Origin: Mycobacteroides immunogenum
GTDB lineage: Bacteria > Actinomycetota > Actinomycetes > Mycobacteriales > Mycobacteriaceae
Length of the DNA stretch: 64,000 nt
Direction of reading: 5' to 3'
Assembly (NCBI RefSeq): GCF_001605725.1
Contig: NZ_CP011530.1
Span: 3,224,001-3,288,000, forward strand
This document shows, piece after piece, positions 28,506 through 37,511 of the stretch. The position numbers and the translations under genes were made by a program. Numbering within the stretch: position 1 is the stretch's first letter; each line of letters starts with the position of its first letter. The notes under the pieces are model-generated. The model was not told the origin of the DNA. It worked only from the letters and a program-made list of their open reading frames with translations, and did not search any database.

Positions 28506-29509
28506 AGTCCGAATAGCCTCGAGTTCGTCTTCGCGGCACGCAAACCAACGATGGTGTCTGCCAGTGTCTCCCGTGGATCTCGGTAAGTGACCCCCAGTTC
28601 ACGCTCACTGGGTGTGTCGTCCGAGGCGGGCATCTGTGTGTAGTACTGCATACCCGCCTCGGTCATCGGGGTCTCCAGGGGCACGTAGCGGCCGAGCTGA
28701 TCCATGACGGTCCCCGCCACACGCAGCAGCGAATCGGGCACCGGAACGGCGAGCACGGTGCTGCCCGCGGCGCCGGTCAACAGTTCCACCAGCTCGTCGA
28801 CCTCCAGCCGATGACCGCCCGCGGTGTAGCGCCGCGGACCACAGCCCGGCTCCAGTAGCGCGGTGTGCAGCGCGGCGAGATCGCGAACGTCGACCACCAG
28901 CCAGGCGGCGCTACGGCCCGGAACCGATCGCATCAACAAAACCCAGCGCACGCCCTCGGCGGCCTCACCGAACTGATCGCCGACAGGCGGACCCAACACC
29001 ATGCCGGGATAGGTGATGGTGACCGGTGCGGCGGCGTCCTGCAATTCGCGCACATACAGCTCGACCCGAGCTTTCGACTGACCGTATCCATCGGTCCCGC
29101 CGGCCGCGGGCAGGTCGGCCGTGAACGTCCGCAGGCCCGGTCTGAACAGTGCGGTGATGCTCGAAACATGGATGATCGGATCGAGTCCCCATGCGACCGC
29201 GGTGCCGAGCACATTGCGGGTGCCCTCCAGATTGATGGCCATCATCGTGTCGGCCTCTTTGGGATCTGTGCTAACCATGGCCGCGCTGTGCACCACCGCA
29301 TCGCATCCGTCGAGCGCCGCCTCGACCGATTCCCGGTCGGTGATATCGCCGACCGCGTAGTCGGATACGTCGACGCCGAGAGTGCCCACCGTGGTGTGCA
29401 GCCGGGTCTCGCGGCGCACCAGGAACCGGACCTTATGGCCCGCCTCGGCCATCGCCTTAGCGGTCCACCCACCCACGAATCCTGTACCGCCAGTGATCAA
29501 TACGCGCAT
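28487..29509 (-). CDS. NAD-dependent epimerase/dehydratase (extended SDR)
   Basis: A 340-residue oxidoreductase with the N-terminal NAD-binding TGGTGFVGGW, DAVVHSAAMVS, and the catalytic YGQSK pair (Tyr/Lys) after TDGYGQ. Resembles mycobacterial epimerases near the 3-beta-hydroxysteroid dehydrogenase group; exact substrate unknown. First gene of a two-gene minus-strand unit with the SRPBCC gene. Confidence 0.85.
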   Translation of the reverse strand: MRVLITGGTGFVGGWTAKAMAEAGHKVRFLVRRETRLHTTVGTLGVDVSDYAVGDITDRESVEAALDGCDAVVHSAAMVSTDPKEADTMMAINLEGTRNVLGTAVAWGLDPIIHVSSITALFRPGLRTFTADLPAAGGTDGYGQSKARVELYVRELQDAAAPVTITYPGMVLGPPVGDQFGEAAEGVRWVLLMRSVPGRSAAWLVVDVRDLAALHTALLEPGCGPRRYTAGGHRLEVDELVELLTGAAGSTVLAVPVPDSLLRVAGTVMDQLGRYVPLETPMTEAGMQYYTQMPASDDTPSERELGVTYRDPRETLADTIVGLRAAKTNSRLFGLWPFSE

Positions 29510-29639
29510 TCCTCACGTCCCCTTCGGCCGGGCCGCACGCTCCACTCAGGTCATCGTAGGTCGTCGGAGCGCCTGGGCAGGGGAATATCGAAGAGCCGTG
29601 CGGCGACGACTCCTGCACCGCATGTGCCAAGATCGCTGG

Positions 29640-30134
29640 GTGCGTCTACGCCCCGGCCTCCCGCTCATCGCCGCCCTCAGCGCCCTTGCCATGTTGGTGG
29701 CGCCGACGGCCTCCGCGCTGCCCGACCGGATGGCGCCCATCGGGCATATCGGCGAGACGCTGCATTTCGACTACGGCACCATCGGCGCCGACGTCACCGT
29801 GCACAACATCGAGCCCACCGGCGTCCCCGCCGGCATGGCCACGCCGCGCGGGGTGATCTGGAAGGCGTACGTCACCATCCGGCCCACCAAGGTACCCAAC
29901 GCGTACGCGCTGCTGATGGCGCTCAAACTCGGCGGCATCTCACCGGAAACCGGGGACGCCTACGAGCCGCAGCGCACCGATGAGCCCGATGACCTGAACT
30001 ACGCGCTGCGCAACGCACCGCAAGGCTCGACGGTAAACGGCGCCGTGTACTGGGACGTCTACCGCGGGCCGGTGCGCCACATCGTGCTGCGGTCGACCCA
30101 GACCCAAGTTCACCTGGCGCAGTGGGACCTCTAA
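29640..30134 (+). CDS. Secreted MPT63-like protein (DUF1942)
   Basis: A 164-residue precursor with a classic signal peptide, MRLRPGLPLIAALSALAMLVAPTASA, cleaved after ASA. The mature part (GETLHFDYGTIGADVTVHNIEP, then GVIWKAYVTIRP and GSTVNGAVYWDV) matches the immunoglobulin-like MPT63 family of mycobacterial secreted proteins of unknown role. GTG 29640 gives a normal signal peptide and the family's usual length; ATG 29622 and GTG 29598 would add a longer charged N-terminus. Confidence 0.8.
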   Translation: MRLRPGLPLIAALSALAMLVAPTASALPDRMAPIGHIGETLHFDYGTIGADVTVHNIEPTGVPAGMATPRGVIWKAYVTIRPTKVPNAYALLMALKLGGISPETGDAYEPQRTDEPDDLNYALRNAPQGSTVNGAVYWDVYRGPVRHIVLRSTQTQVHLAQWDL

Positions 30135-30150
30135 GCCCGCGAGCAGGAAG

Positions 30151-30906
30151 TCAGCGAGGCTGGAACAGGTAGTTGCGGAAGGTCTCGGTGACCTTGTCCA
30201 CGGGACGCCATGAGTCAGCGCTCCACACCGACATCCGGTAGTCCCGCGCCGCGAACCACGCGACGATGTCGTCGGCGGTACGCCCGAAGCGCTCCATGTG
30301 GCGGTCCTCGACCTCAAGCATCATCGCCGGGCGGGTCCGCTCAATCGTCTTCTCGCCACTGACCAGGACATCGAGTTCAGCACCTTCCACATCGATCTTC
30401 ACGAAGTCGATCCGCGCGATGTTGAGGCGCTCGCAGAAACCGTCGAAGGACTCGGTGTCGACAACCACCCGAATGTGTTCGTCGAATTCGGCATTGGAAC
30501 CCAGTCCGTCGGCACCCGCGTCGACAAACGACCGTCCGGTAATGGGCTTGCCGTTGCGCAACGGCACGCTCATGACCTGCTCGCCGATGTTGGTCCCGAG
30601 CGCGACGGCGTGGCGGCGCACATTCTGCGCGCTACGCAGCCCCAGGGCGGCCGACGATGTCGCGTGCGCGAACCGCAACGGCTCCAGGCTGTAGACCAGG
30701 CCATCCGCACCCACCAGACGGGCCAGCTCCGCGGTGTAGAAACCCGCCGCCGCACCCACATCAAGGCAGACATCGCCTGGTTTGACCACCTGCGCGATGC
30801 CGACCAGTTCGCTTTCCACCCAGGGGGTGGTGCGGGCAAGTGTGCGCAGGCCCTGCCCCACCACGGCATCACGAATCTCGCCGAAGGCCGTCACGCGCCG
30901 GGTCAT
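30151..30906 (-). CDS. FkbM-family methyltransferase
   Basis: A 251-residue SAM-dependent methyltransferase. CLDVGAAAGFYTAEL is the SAM loop, YSLEPL the acidic loop, and IARIDFVKIDVEGAELDVL is the diagnostic FkbM motif. GAGGAG upstream fixes ATG 30906. It lies just before the block syntenic with Rv2669 onwards. FkbM enzymes methylate sugar or polyketide hydroxyls; here the acceptor is unknown, possibly a surface glycolipid. Confidence 0.88.
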   Translation of the reverse strand: MTRRVTAFGEIRDAVVGQGLRTLARTTPWVESELVGIAQVVKPGDVCLDVGAAAGFYTAELARLVGADGLVYSLEPLRFAHATSSAALGLRSAQNVRRHAVALGTNIGEQVMSVPLRNGKPITGRSFVDAGADGLGSNAEFDEHIRVVVDTESFDGFCERLNIARIDFVKIDVEGAELDVLVSGEKTIERTRPAMMLEVEDRHMERFGRTADDIVAWFAARDYRMSVWSADSWRPVDKVTETFRNYLFQPR

Positions 30907-30969
30907 GTGCTGCTCCTCAATTAGGTCGCAAGGTCTGGAACCGGGCCAAGTATAGGTAGCCTCCCGGTC

Positions 30970-31524
30970 ATGCCGATTCAGGTCAGCGTCGCCACCGCGG
31001 CCGACAGCGCCGAACTGGCGGCCGTCGCCGCCCGCACCTTCCCGCTCGCCTGTCCCCCGTCGTCCACTGCCGATGACGTGGCGGCCTTCATCGCGGCCAA
31101 TCTCAGCGCCGAAAACTTCGACGAATACCTCCGTGACCACCACGTACTGGTGGCCCGTGCGGACGACACCGCGATCATCGGATACGCGATGCTGGTCGAC
31201 GGCGTCGCCGACGACCCGGATGTGCAGCAGGCGGTGACGCTACGGCCCGCCATGCAGCTTTCCAAGATGTACGTGGTGCCCGAGTTCCACCAGGCCGGCG
31301 TGGCGGCGACGCTGATGAGCGCGGCACTGACCGAGGCCGCCGCGTTCGGCGCGAGTGGCGTGTGGCTGGGCGTCAATCAGGAAAATGAACGCGCGCAACG
31401 CTTTTATGCCAAGCATGGCTTTACCCGCAGTGGTACGAAGACCTTCCAGGTGGGCGAACGGCTGGAGAACGACTACGTGATGCAGTGCCCGATCAGTCGT
31501 GCCCGATCAGTCGCGGCCGGGTAG
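30970..31524 (+). CDS. GNAT-family N-acetyltransferase (Rv2669-like)
   Basis: A 184-residue acetyltransferase with QLSKMYVVPEFHQAGVAATLMSAAL as the CoA-binding region and VWLGVNQENERAQRFYAKHGFTRSGTKTF as the C-terminal strands. Its place before the AFG1-like and RibD-like genes matches Rv2669, which starts the conserved block. It overlaps the convergent ATPase gene by 18 bases. Substrate unknown. Confidence 0.88.
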   Translation: MPIQVSVATAADSAELAAVAARTFPLACPPSSTADDVAAFIAANLSAENFDEYLRDHHVLVARADDTAIIGYAMLVDGVADDPDVQQAVTLRPAMQLSKMYVVPEFHQAGVAATLMSAALTEAAAFGASGVWLGVNQENERAQRFYAKHGFTRSGTKTFQVGERLENDYVMQCPISRARSVAAG

Positions 31525-32583
31525 CGGCGCCGCGCTGAGCGCCAGTAACCGCGAGGTGGCGCGCAGGTACTTCTTGCGGAAACCGCCGGCCACCATCTCC
31601 TCGTCGAAGATCGTGTCCAGTTTCGCGCCCGAAGCCTGCACCGGGATACCCGCGTCGTAGAGACGGTCGGTCAACGCCACGATCCGCAGCGCCACCGACT
31701 GATCGTGCACCTGCTCCACGCCCGCGATGAAGACCGCCGTCACGCCCTCGATGAGGGTCAGGTACCGCGACGGATGCATGCTCGCCAGGTGCTTGCACAG
31801 CTCGTCGAATCCGTCGAAGGTGGCGCCGTTGATGGATGCCGCCAGCTCACGAAGCTGCTCGTCGGTGTGCGGTTCGGGGGCGGGTGGCAAATCGCGGTGC
31901 CGGTAGTCCGGGCCTTCGACACGCACGGTGTTGAAGATCGCCGAGAGCGCCGCGATCTCACGCAGGAAGTCCTGCGCCGCGAACCGCCCCTCGCCGAGCT
32001 GCTCGGGCAGCGTGTTGGAGGTGGCCGCGATCGACACTCCCCGCGCCACCAGCTCCGAGAGCAGACGGGATACCAGTGTTGTGTTGCCGGGGTCATCCAG
32101 CTCGAATTCGTCGATGCACACCACGGTGTAGTCCGCCAACAGTTCGATGCACTCCAGGAAGCCGAAAACGCTTGCCACCTGGGTCAATTCACCGAAGCTC
32201 GCAAATGCCTTGGGGCCCGGCACCGTGTGATAGATCGACGCCAGCAGGTGCGTCTTACCCACACCGAACCCACCGTCGAGGTAGATCCCGACTCCGGGCA
32301 GCACCTCACGCTTGCCGAACAGCTTCTTCTTACCGGCCCGGCGGGTGGTCGCTTCCTGCGCGAAGGCCCGGCACGCTTCCACGGCCGCCGTCTGGGTCGG
32401 CTCGTTGGGATCGGGCCGGTAGGAGTCGAAACTCACCGAACTGAACGTTGGGGGCGGCACCAGCTGGGCAATCAGCCGCTCGTTGGAAACCGTGGGGTGC
32501 CGGTCGGCAAGGTGCTGCGGGGACCCGGGCGAGCGGAGCGACGGGGAATGGCCCAAAGCGGCACCGGATTGCGGATCAGTCAC
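31507..32583 (-). CDS. zapE: AFG1/ZapE-like AAA ATPase
   Basis: A 358-residue ATPase (Rv2670c position). Walker A is GIYLDGGFGVGKTHLL, Walker B VVCIDEFELDDPGN, and sensor-like SIAATSNTLPEQLG follows. In E. coli, ZapE acts on the division ring; mitochondrial AFG1 handles damaged membrane proteins. The mycobacterial role is untested. GTG 32583 is chosen: the codons before it are out of family, and a TACGCT box ends six bases upstream. Confidence 0.9.
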   Translation of the reverse strand: MTDPQSGAALGHSPSLRSPGSPQHLADRHPTVSNERLIAQLVPPPTFSSVSFDSYRPDPNEPTQTAAVEACRAFAQEATTRRAGKKKLFGKREVLPGVGIYLDGGFGVGKTHLLASIYHTVPGPKAFASFGELTQVASVFGFLECIELLADYTVVCIDEFELDDPGNTTLVSRLLSELVARGVSIAATSNTLPEQLGEGRFAAQDFLREIAALSAIFNTVRVEGPDYRHRDLPPAPEPHTDEQLRELAASINGATFDGFDELCKHLASMHPSRYLTLIEGVTAVFIAGVEQVHDQSVALRIVALTDRLYDAGIPVQASGAKLDTIFDEEMVAGGFRKKYLRATSRLLALSAAPLPGRD

Positions 32584-32589
32584 ACGGGC

Positions 32590-32595
32590 AGCGTA
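32590..32595 (-). promoter_or_regulatory. Candidate -10 box (TACGCT) for AFG1-like ATPase
   Basis: Minus-strand TACGCT six bases before GTG 32583, consistent with a leaderless transcript. It shares a 33-base gap with the divergent RibD-like gene. Confidence 0.45.
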
Positions 32596-32616
32596 ACGGC
32601 GTGTTGAGATCTTCTT

Positions 32617-33399
32617 GTGGCCGACAGTGACGATGAACAGGTGATTCGGGGCACGGCTGGGACGCAGCTCACACAGCTGAGCACCGGTAGGCCGGTCGAC
32701 TCCAGTGAGCTTATCGACCTGTACGACTACCCCTTGAGCGATCAAACCTATTTGCGCGCCAACATGATTGGCAGCCTGGATGGTGCCGCGACGGTGGCCG
32801 GTTTGTCCGGCGGGCTCGGCGGCGACGGCGACCGGGCGGTCTTCGCCGCGATGCGTGCCAACGCCGATGTGATTCTGGTCGGATCCGGCACGGTGCGCGC
32901 CGAGCGCTATCACGGCGCCCATCTGCCGGTTGGCCAGCGCCAACGCCGTCAGGCCCGCGGACAGGGCGAAGTCCCGACGATTGCCGTGGTCACGGCCTCG
33001 GGGGCGGTGGATCCGAGCGTTCCCCTGTTCGACGAGTCAGAGGTCGCCCCCATCGTGGTGACATCGGCCTCCGGGGCGGCGAACGCCGCGTCCCGCGTGC
33101 CCGGCGCGCAGATACTCGTCGCCGACCAGGCCGGAAAGGTCGACCTGCGGGCGGCACTGGCCGAACTGCACGGCCGGGGGTTGTCCCGGGTGCTGTGCGA
33201 GGGCGGTCCTTCCCTGCTGGGCACCCTGCTCTCGGCCCGCCTTGTCGATGAGCTGTGTCTGACCGTGGCCCCCACCACGGTGGGCGGCAGCGGGGCCCGG
33301 ATCGCAGCGGGTCCCACCGACGAGCTCACGGCGTGGCGACGGGTGTTGCTACTCGCAGATACGGACGGCTACCTGTTCACGCGGCACGTCCGGGATTAG
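32617..33399 (+). CDS. RibD C-terminal-type pyrimidine reductase family protein (Rv2671-like)
   Basis: A 260-residue protein with the reductase fold of riboflavin enzymes and dihydrofolate reductase: RANMIGSLDGAATVAGLSGGLGG, ADVILVGSGTVRAERY for cofactor and LCEGGPSLLGTLLSARLVDELCLTVAP. It lacks a deaminase domain. Its M. tuberculosis counterpart Rv2671 can replace dihydrofolate reductase when overproduced, so a riboflavin role should not be assumed. Confidence 0.88.
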   Translation: MADSDDEQVIRGTAGTQLTQLSTGRPVDSSELIDLYDYPLSDQTYLRANMIGSLDGAATVAGLSGGLGGDGDRAVFAAMRANADVILVGSGTVRAERYHGAHLPVGQRQRRQARGQGEVPTIAVVTASGAVDPSVPLFDESEVAPIVVTSASGAANAASRVPGAQILVADQAGKVDLRAALAELHGRGLSRVLCEGGPSLLGTLLSARLVDELCLTVAPTTVGGSGARIAAGPTDELTAWRRVLLLADTDGYLFTRHVRD

Positions 33400-33414
33400 C
33401 CGATGGTCACCCGA

Positions 33415-33420
33415 TACTGT
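33415..33420 (+). promoter_or_regulatory. Candidate -10 box (TACTGT), leaderless start
   Basis: TACTGT lies seven bases before ATG 33428. Confidence 0.5.
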
Positions 33421-33427
33421 GGTCGGC

Positions 33428-34981
33428 ATGCGTGCACGGCTGATGGGGGCGATGGCGGTTGCCCAGCTGCTAACCGGGGTACTGGCAGGGTGTGCACCCG
33501 GCCCTTCTGCGGGACCGCATTTCGCGATGGACGAGGGCCACGGAAATGCGGGTCCCTCCACAGCGCCGCCGCCGAGCGGCCCGCCGTCGATCGACAAACC
33601 CAAGGTCGACCTGTCCTGGCAAGACTGCACCCGTGAGGTGCTCGCCAACGCCAACATCACCACCTCGCCCACTTTCACGCTCGAGTGTGCGGAGTACAAG
33701 GCGCCGCTGGACCCGATCAACGGCGCGCCGGGCACCGTGACGCTGGGCGCGGTGCGCGCCAAGACCTCGCAGACCCCCGCCGATGCCGGTCCGCTCGTCT
33801 TCACCACGGGCTCCGATCTGCCGTCCTCGGTCCAGCTCGCGACCTGGCTCAACGGCCCGGGGGCGCAGGTGCTCAAGCAGCGGCCCGTCGTGGCCGTCGA
33901 CCGGCGCGGTATCGGGCGATCCGACGCCATCACCTGCCGCGACACCTGGGACACCCGGGACATACGTGACCAGGCCCAGAACCGCGGCGGCGACGACCCG
34001 GTGGCAAGCCTGGGCAAGATCGTCGAGACGGCGACAACCAACTGCACCGACACCATCTCCCCCGGCGACTCCGCGTACAACGACGCGCACGCCGCCGAGG
34101 ATCTGGAAGCGCTACGCGCGCAGTGGGATGTGCCGGCCCTGGCGCTCCTCGGTATAGGCAGCGGAGCCCGGGTCGCGTTGGCGTATGCCGGGTCCCATCC
34201 CAACAAGGTGGCCCGGCTACTGCTCGACTCGCCGGTCGCCGCCGACATCGCCGCAGAGGCGGCCGCCGAACAACGACTCAAGGGCGAGCAGTCCGCGTTC
34301 GACGCGTTCGCCGCGCAGTGCGTCGCCAACAGCTGCCCGCTGGGACCCGACCCGGCCGGGGCCGTGGGTGACCTGCTCAACCGCGCCCAGAACGGCGGTC
34401 TGCCCTGGTCCCGGGCGACAGTTGTCCGGGCCATCACCACAGCGCTGGCCTATCCGGTCGGCGACAGCACCGCCGTGGTCCAGAATCTTGCGAACACACT
34501 CAACGCCGCACGTGGCCCCGATAGCGGCGCGCTGACCCCGCTGGTGGATCGGGCCAACGCGCTGCGCGACACCGACGGGCAGTTCGTGAACTCCTGCAGC
34601 GACGCGCTGGCCCGCCCTACCCCCGACCGGGTGCGCGAGCTGGTGGTGGCCTGGGGCAAGCAGTACCCGCTGTTCGGCCGCACCTCCGCCCTGGAACTGG
34701 TGAACTGCCTGCAATGGCCCAGCGGATCCAAGCCCAACCCACCACAGGATCTGAAGATCAATGTGCTGATCCTCGGTGGGCAGCACGACCCGATCTCCGG
34801 CAGCGAGGGCGTCTCGGCGACGGCCGCGGTGATCATCAACGCCAAGGCTGCCAGCAAGCGCGTCATGTGGCAGGGCATCGGCCACGGGGCCATCGTCTAC
34901 ACCCCCTGCGCCCAACCCCCCGCCCTGGCGTACCTGAACGACGGAAAGCTGCCGGACACCGACACGTTCTGCCCGGCCTAG
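33428..34981 (+). CDS. Alpha/beta-hydrolase-fold lipoprotein (Rv2672-like), nucleophile position altered
   Basis: A 517-residue exported protein. The signal sequence ends in a lipobox VLAGC, Cys25 by this start. It resembles tripeptidyl-aminopeptidase-type hydrolases: VVAVDRRGIGRSD, the long helical cap, the acid-bearing GGQHDPISG and GIGHGAIVYTPC with the His. Where the family has G-x-S-x-G, this has G242-I-G244-S245-G246, so Gly replaces the usual nucleophile and Ser is one place later. It may be inactive, or use Ser245. Confidence 0.85.
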   Translation: MRARLMGAMAVAQLLTGVLAGCAPGPSAGPHFAMDEGHGNAGPSTAPPPSGPPSIDKPKVDLSWQDCTREVLANANITTSPTFTLECAEYKAPLDPINGAPGTVTLGAVRAKTSQTPADAGPLVFTTGSDLPSSVQLATWLNGPGAQVLKQRPVVAVDRRGIGRSDAITCRDTWDTRDIRDQAQNRGGDDPVASLGKIVETATTNCTDTISPGDSAYNDAHAAEDLEALRAQWDVPALALLGIGSGARVALAYAGSHPNKVARLLLDSPVAADIAAEAAAEQRLKGEQSAFDAFAAQCVANSCPLGPDPAGAVGDLLNRAQNGGLPWSRATVVRAITTALAYPVGDSTAVVQNLANTLNAARGPDSGALTPLVDRANALRDTDGQFVNSCSDALARPTPDRVRELVVAWGKQYPLFGRTSALELVNCLQWPSGSKPNPPQDLKINVLILGGQHDPISGSEGVSATAAVIINAKAASKRVMWQGIGHGAIVYTPCAQPPALAYLNDGKLPDTDTFCPA

Positions 34982-35015
34982 CCGTACTTACGGGGGCCTT
35001 TTGAGGCGTTCAGGG

Positions 35016-35021
35016 TACGGT
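35016..35021 (+). promoter_or_regulatory. Candidate -10 box (TACGGT) for aftC
   Basis: TACGGT lies six bases before GTG 35028; no ribosome site is visible. Confidence 0.5.
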
Positions 35022-35027
35022 GCCTGC

Positions 35028-36404
35028 GTGGTGTCAGTCGATGCGTGGTTTACCGGCCTAGTCGCCGGCTTCAGGAACTCTCTGGCACCGAGGAAAGCTC
35101 CGCCGTCGGTCGCGACCATCCTGCGTTCGGTGCTGTGGCCGGTGGCCATCATGGCGGTGATCCACCGCAGTTATGTGCTGGGCACCAACGGCTACATCAC
35201 CGATGATTTCGGGCCCGTCTACCGGGCCGTCATCGCCTTCAAACGGCACCAGCCGGTCTACGGCGAGAACTTCTCCTACGTCGACCCGCACTACATCTAT
35301 CCCCCGGGCGGCACCCTGCTGCTGGCGCCCTTCGGCTATCTACCGGTGGACGCCTCGCGCTACTGGTTCATCACCATCAACACCATCGCGATCGTCATCG
35401 CGGCCTACTTCCTGTTGCGGCTGTTCAACTTCACACTGGCCTCGGTAGCCGCGCCGGCACTGTTGCTCGCCATGTTCTGCACCGAGAGCGTCACCAACAC
35501 ATTGGTTTTCACCAATATCAACGGTGTGGTGCTGCTGCTGGAGGTGCTGTTCTTCGGCTGGCTGCTGAAGGGCGACAAGAAGTCGGACTGGCTGGCCGGT
35601 GTGGCCATCGGCCTGACGCTGGTGATTAAACCGCTGCTGGCTCCGCTGCTGCTACTGCCGTTGTTGAACCGCCAATGGCGCGTCTTCGCCGGTGCGCTCG
35701 GCATCCCCGCGTTCTTCAACCTGGTGGCCCTGTACGGCCCACGCAGGGTCCGGATCGTCGACGGCTGGGACTACGTCCGGCGCACCGTGAAGTACCTCGG
35801 CGAGACCCGCGACTACTTCAACAGCTCCATCGCAGGCAACGGGGTGTACTACGGGCTGCCCGAACCACTGATCGCCTTCTTGCGCATAGCCTTCCTGGTG
35901 ATCGCGCTGGTCAGTGTGTGGCTGCTGTACAAGTACTACCGCCGGCGCGACCCCAGGTTCTGGGCGTTGACCACCGGCGGTGTGCTGCTCACCGCCTCCT
36001 TCCTGCTGCTGGGCCTGGGCCAGGGCTACTACTCGATGGCGCTGTTCCCGTTTGTGATGACGATCGTGCTACCCAACTCGGTGCTGCGGAACTGGCCGGC
36101 TTGGCTCGCGGTCTACGGATTCTTCTCCATGGACCGCTGGCTGCTGGGCCACTGGCCCACCACGGGACGCGCCCTGGAGTACCTGAAAATCACCTACGGC
36201 TGGTGCCTGCTGCTGATCGTCGTGATGATGGTGCTGGTGCTTCGGTACCGGGACGCCAAGGCCGCTGGCACACTGGATCAAGGACTAGACCCGGACTGGA
36301 TGAGGGCCCAGATAGGCACTAAGGAGTCAGCCGCCGATGACGACACCGAACGACCCGAAGGTGAATCTGACCGACGAGCAGTGGCGGGAGCGACTGACTC
36401 CTGA
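35028..36404 (+). CDS. aftC: Arabinofuranosyltransferase AftC
   Basis: A 458-residue membrane glycosyltransferase (GT-C/GT87 type) that adds alpha-1,3 arabinofuranose branches in arabinogalactan and lipoarabinomannan, using decaprenyl-phosphate arabinose outside the membrane. About ten membrane spans follow the catalytic acidic loop TDDFGPVYRAVIAF near residue 60; YPPGGTLLLAPF and GVAIGLTLVIKPLLAP are typical. It lies in the Rv2673 position, before msrB. Its last 22 codons overlap msrB in another frame. Confidence 0.9.
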   Translation: MVSVDAWFTGLVAGFRNSLAPRKAPPSVATILRSVLWPVAIMAVIHRSYVLGTNGYITDDFGPVYRAVIAFKRHQPVYGENFSYVDPHYIYPPGGTLLLAPFGYLPVDASRYWFITINTIAIVIAAYFLLRLFNFTLASVAAPALLLAMFCTESVTNTLVFTNINGVVLLLEVLFFGWLLKGDKKSDWLAGVAIGLTLVIKPLLAPLLLLPLLNRQWRVFAGALGIPAFFNLVALYGPRRVRIVDGWDYVRRTVKYLGETRDYFNSSIAGNGVYYGLPEPLIAFLRIAFLVIALVSVWLLYKYYRRRDPRFWALTTGGVLLTASFLLLGLGQGYYSMALFPFVMTIVLPNSVLRNWPAWLAVYGFFSMDRWLLGHWPTTGRALEYLKITYGWCLLLIVVMMVLVLRYRDAKAAGTLDQGLDPDWMRAQIGTKESAADDDTERPEGESDRRAVAGATDS

Positions 36405-36750
36405 CGAGTTCGCGGTGCTGCGCCGGGCGGGCACCGAGCGACCGTTCGTCGGTGAATACACCGACACCAAGACCGAAGGTGTCTATAACTGCCGGGCCTG
36501 CGGCGCCGAGCTGTTCCGCAGCACCGAGAAATTCGAATCGCATTGTGGCTGGCCCTCGTTCTTCGACCCGGCCGATTCGGACGCGGTGATCCTCAAGCCC
36601 GACGACTCACTGGGCATGCGACGCGTGGAGGTGCTGTGCGCCAACTGCCACAGCCACCTGGGTCACGTGTTCGAGGGCGAGGGCTACCCCACGCCCACCG
36701 ACCAGCGGTACTGCATCAACTCGATCTCACTGACGCTGCAGCCGTCCTGA
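36337..36750 (+). CDS. msrB: Peptide-methionine (R)-S-oxide reductase
   Basis: Repairs oxidised methionine of the R form. At 137 residues it carries both zinc pairs (CRAC and CANC), the SHCGWPSFFDP substrate loop, LGHVFEGEG and the catalytic Cys in RYCINSISL. AAGGAG nine bases before ATG 36337 fixes the start, which lies 68 bases inside aftC; the overlap is unusually long for two real genes. Confidence 0.95.
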   Translation: MTTPNDPKVNLTDEQWRERLTPDEFAVLRRAGTERPFVGEYTDTKTEGVYNCRACGAELFRSTEKFESHCGWPSFFDPADSDAVILKPDDSLGMRRVEVLCANCHSHLGHVFEGEGYPTPTDQRYCINSISLTLQPS

Positions 36751-36764
36751 CACCCCTTGCCGTC

Positions 36765-36790
36765 GACACGCCGCGTTGTGCGGGCGTGTC
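36765..36790. terminator. GC-rich hairpin between convergent msrB and hemQ
   Basis: Perfect 8-bp stem GACACGCC / GGCGTGTC with a ten-base loop, followed by a further GGCGTGTC at 36803-36810. It has no T-run, but lies where a two-way terminator would be expected. Confidence 0.45.
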
Positions 36791-36815
36791 TCGGCATGTC
36801 ACGGCGTGTCGGCGG

Positions 36816-37511
36816 CTACGGCAGGCGGGCGACGAGTTCTTCCGGCGAGATGCGCGGGCCGGTGAAGAACGGGGTTTCCTCGCGTACATGTAGCCGCGCC
36901 TCGGTGGCGCGCAGATCGCGCATCAAGTCGACGATGCGGTACAGCTCGGGTGCCTCGAACGCCAGCAGCCACTCGTAGTCGCCGAGCGCGAAGGCCGGCA
37001 CGGTGTTGGCGCGCACATCCTTGTACGCGCGCGCGGCGATACCGTGATCGGCAAGCATCTTGCGCCGCTCCTCATCGGGCAGCAAGTACCAATCATAGGA
37101 CCGGACAAAGGGATACACGCAGATGTAGGCGCCCGGCTCCTCGCCCGCCAGGAACGCGGGGATGTGGCTCTTGTTGAACTCGGCCGGACGGTGCAGGGCC
37201 GCGTTGCTCCATACCGGAGTACTGGCCCGGCCCAGGGCGGTGCTGCGCCGGAAGTCGCTGTACAGCGCCTGCAGCTTCTCGATGGACTCGGCGTGCGACC
37301 AGATCATGAAGTCGGCGTCGGCACGGAGACCCGCCACGTCGTAGATGCCGCGCACCACCACGCCGTCATCCTCGTGCCGTTTGATCAGGGTGGCCACCTC
37401 GTCGGCGACGCCATCACGGTCATCGCCCAATCCGCCGTCGCGTACCTGGAACACCGAGAACATCAGGTAACGGATGGTGGAGTTGAGGGTGTCGAAATCG
37501 AGGCTAGCCAT
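36816..37511 (-). CDS. hemQ: Coproheme decarboxylase HemQ
   Basis: Last enzyme of the coproporphyrin-dependent haem route, converting coproheme to haem b with peroxide. The 231-residue chlorite-dismutase fold protein shows [50 protein letters not shown] (with the conserved Tyr near the propionates) and [14 protein letters not shown]. It overlaps the end of hemY by eight bases and follows hemE-hemY on the same strand, forming the haem operon. Confidence 0.94.
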   Translation of the reverse strand: MASLDFDTLNSTIRYLMFSVFQVRDGGLGDDRDGVADEVATLIKRHEDDGVVVRGIYDVAGLRADADFMIWSHAESIEKLQALYSDFRRSTALGRASTPVWSNAALHRPAEFNKSHIPAFLAGEEPGAYICVYPFVRSYDWYLLPDEERRKMLADHGIAARAYKDVRANTVPAFALGDYEWLLAFEAPELYRIVDLMRDLRATEARLHVREETPFFTGPRISPEELVARLP

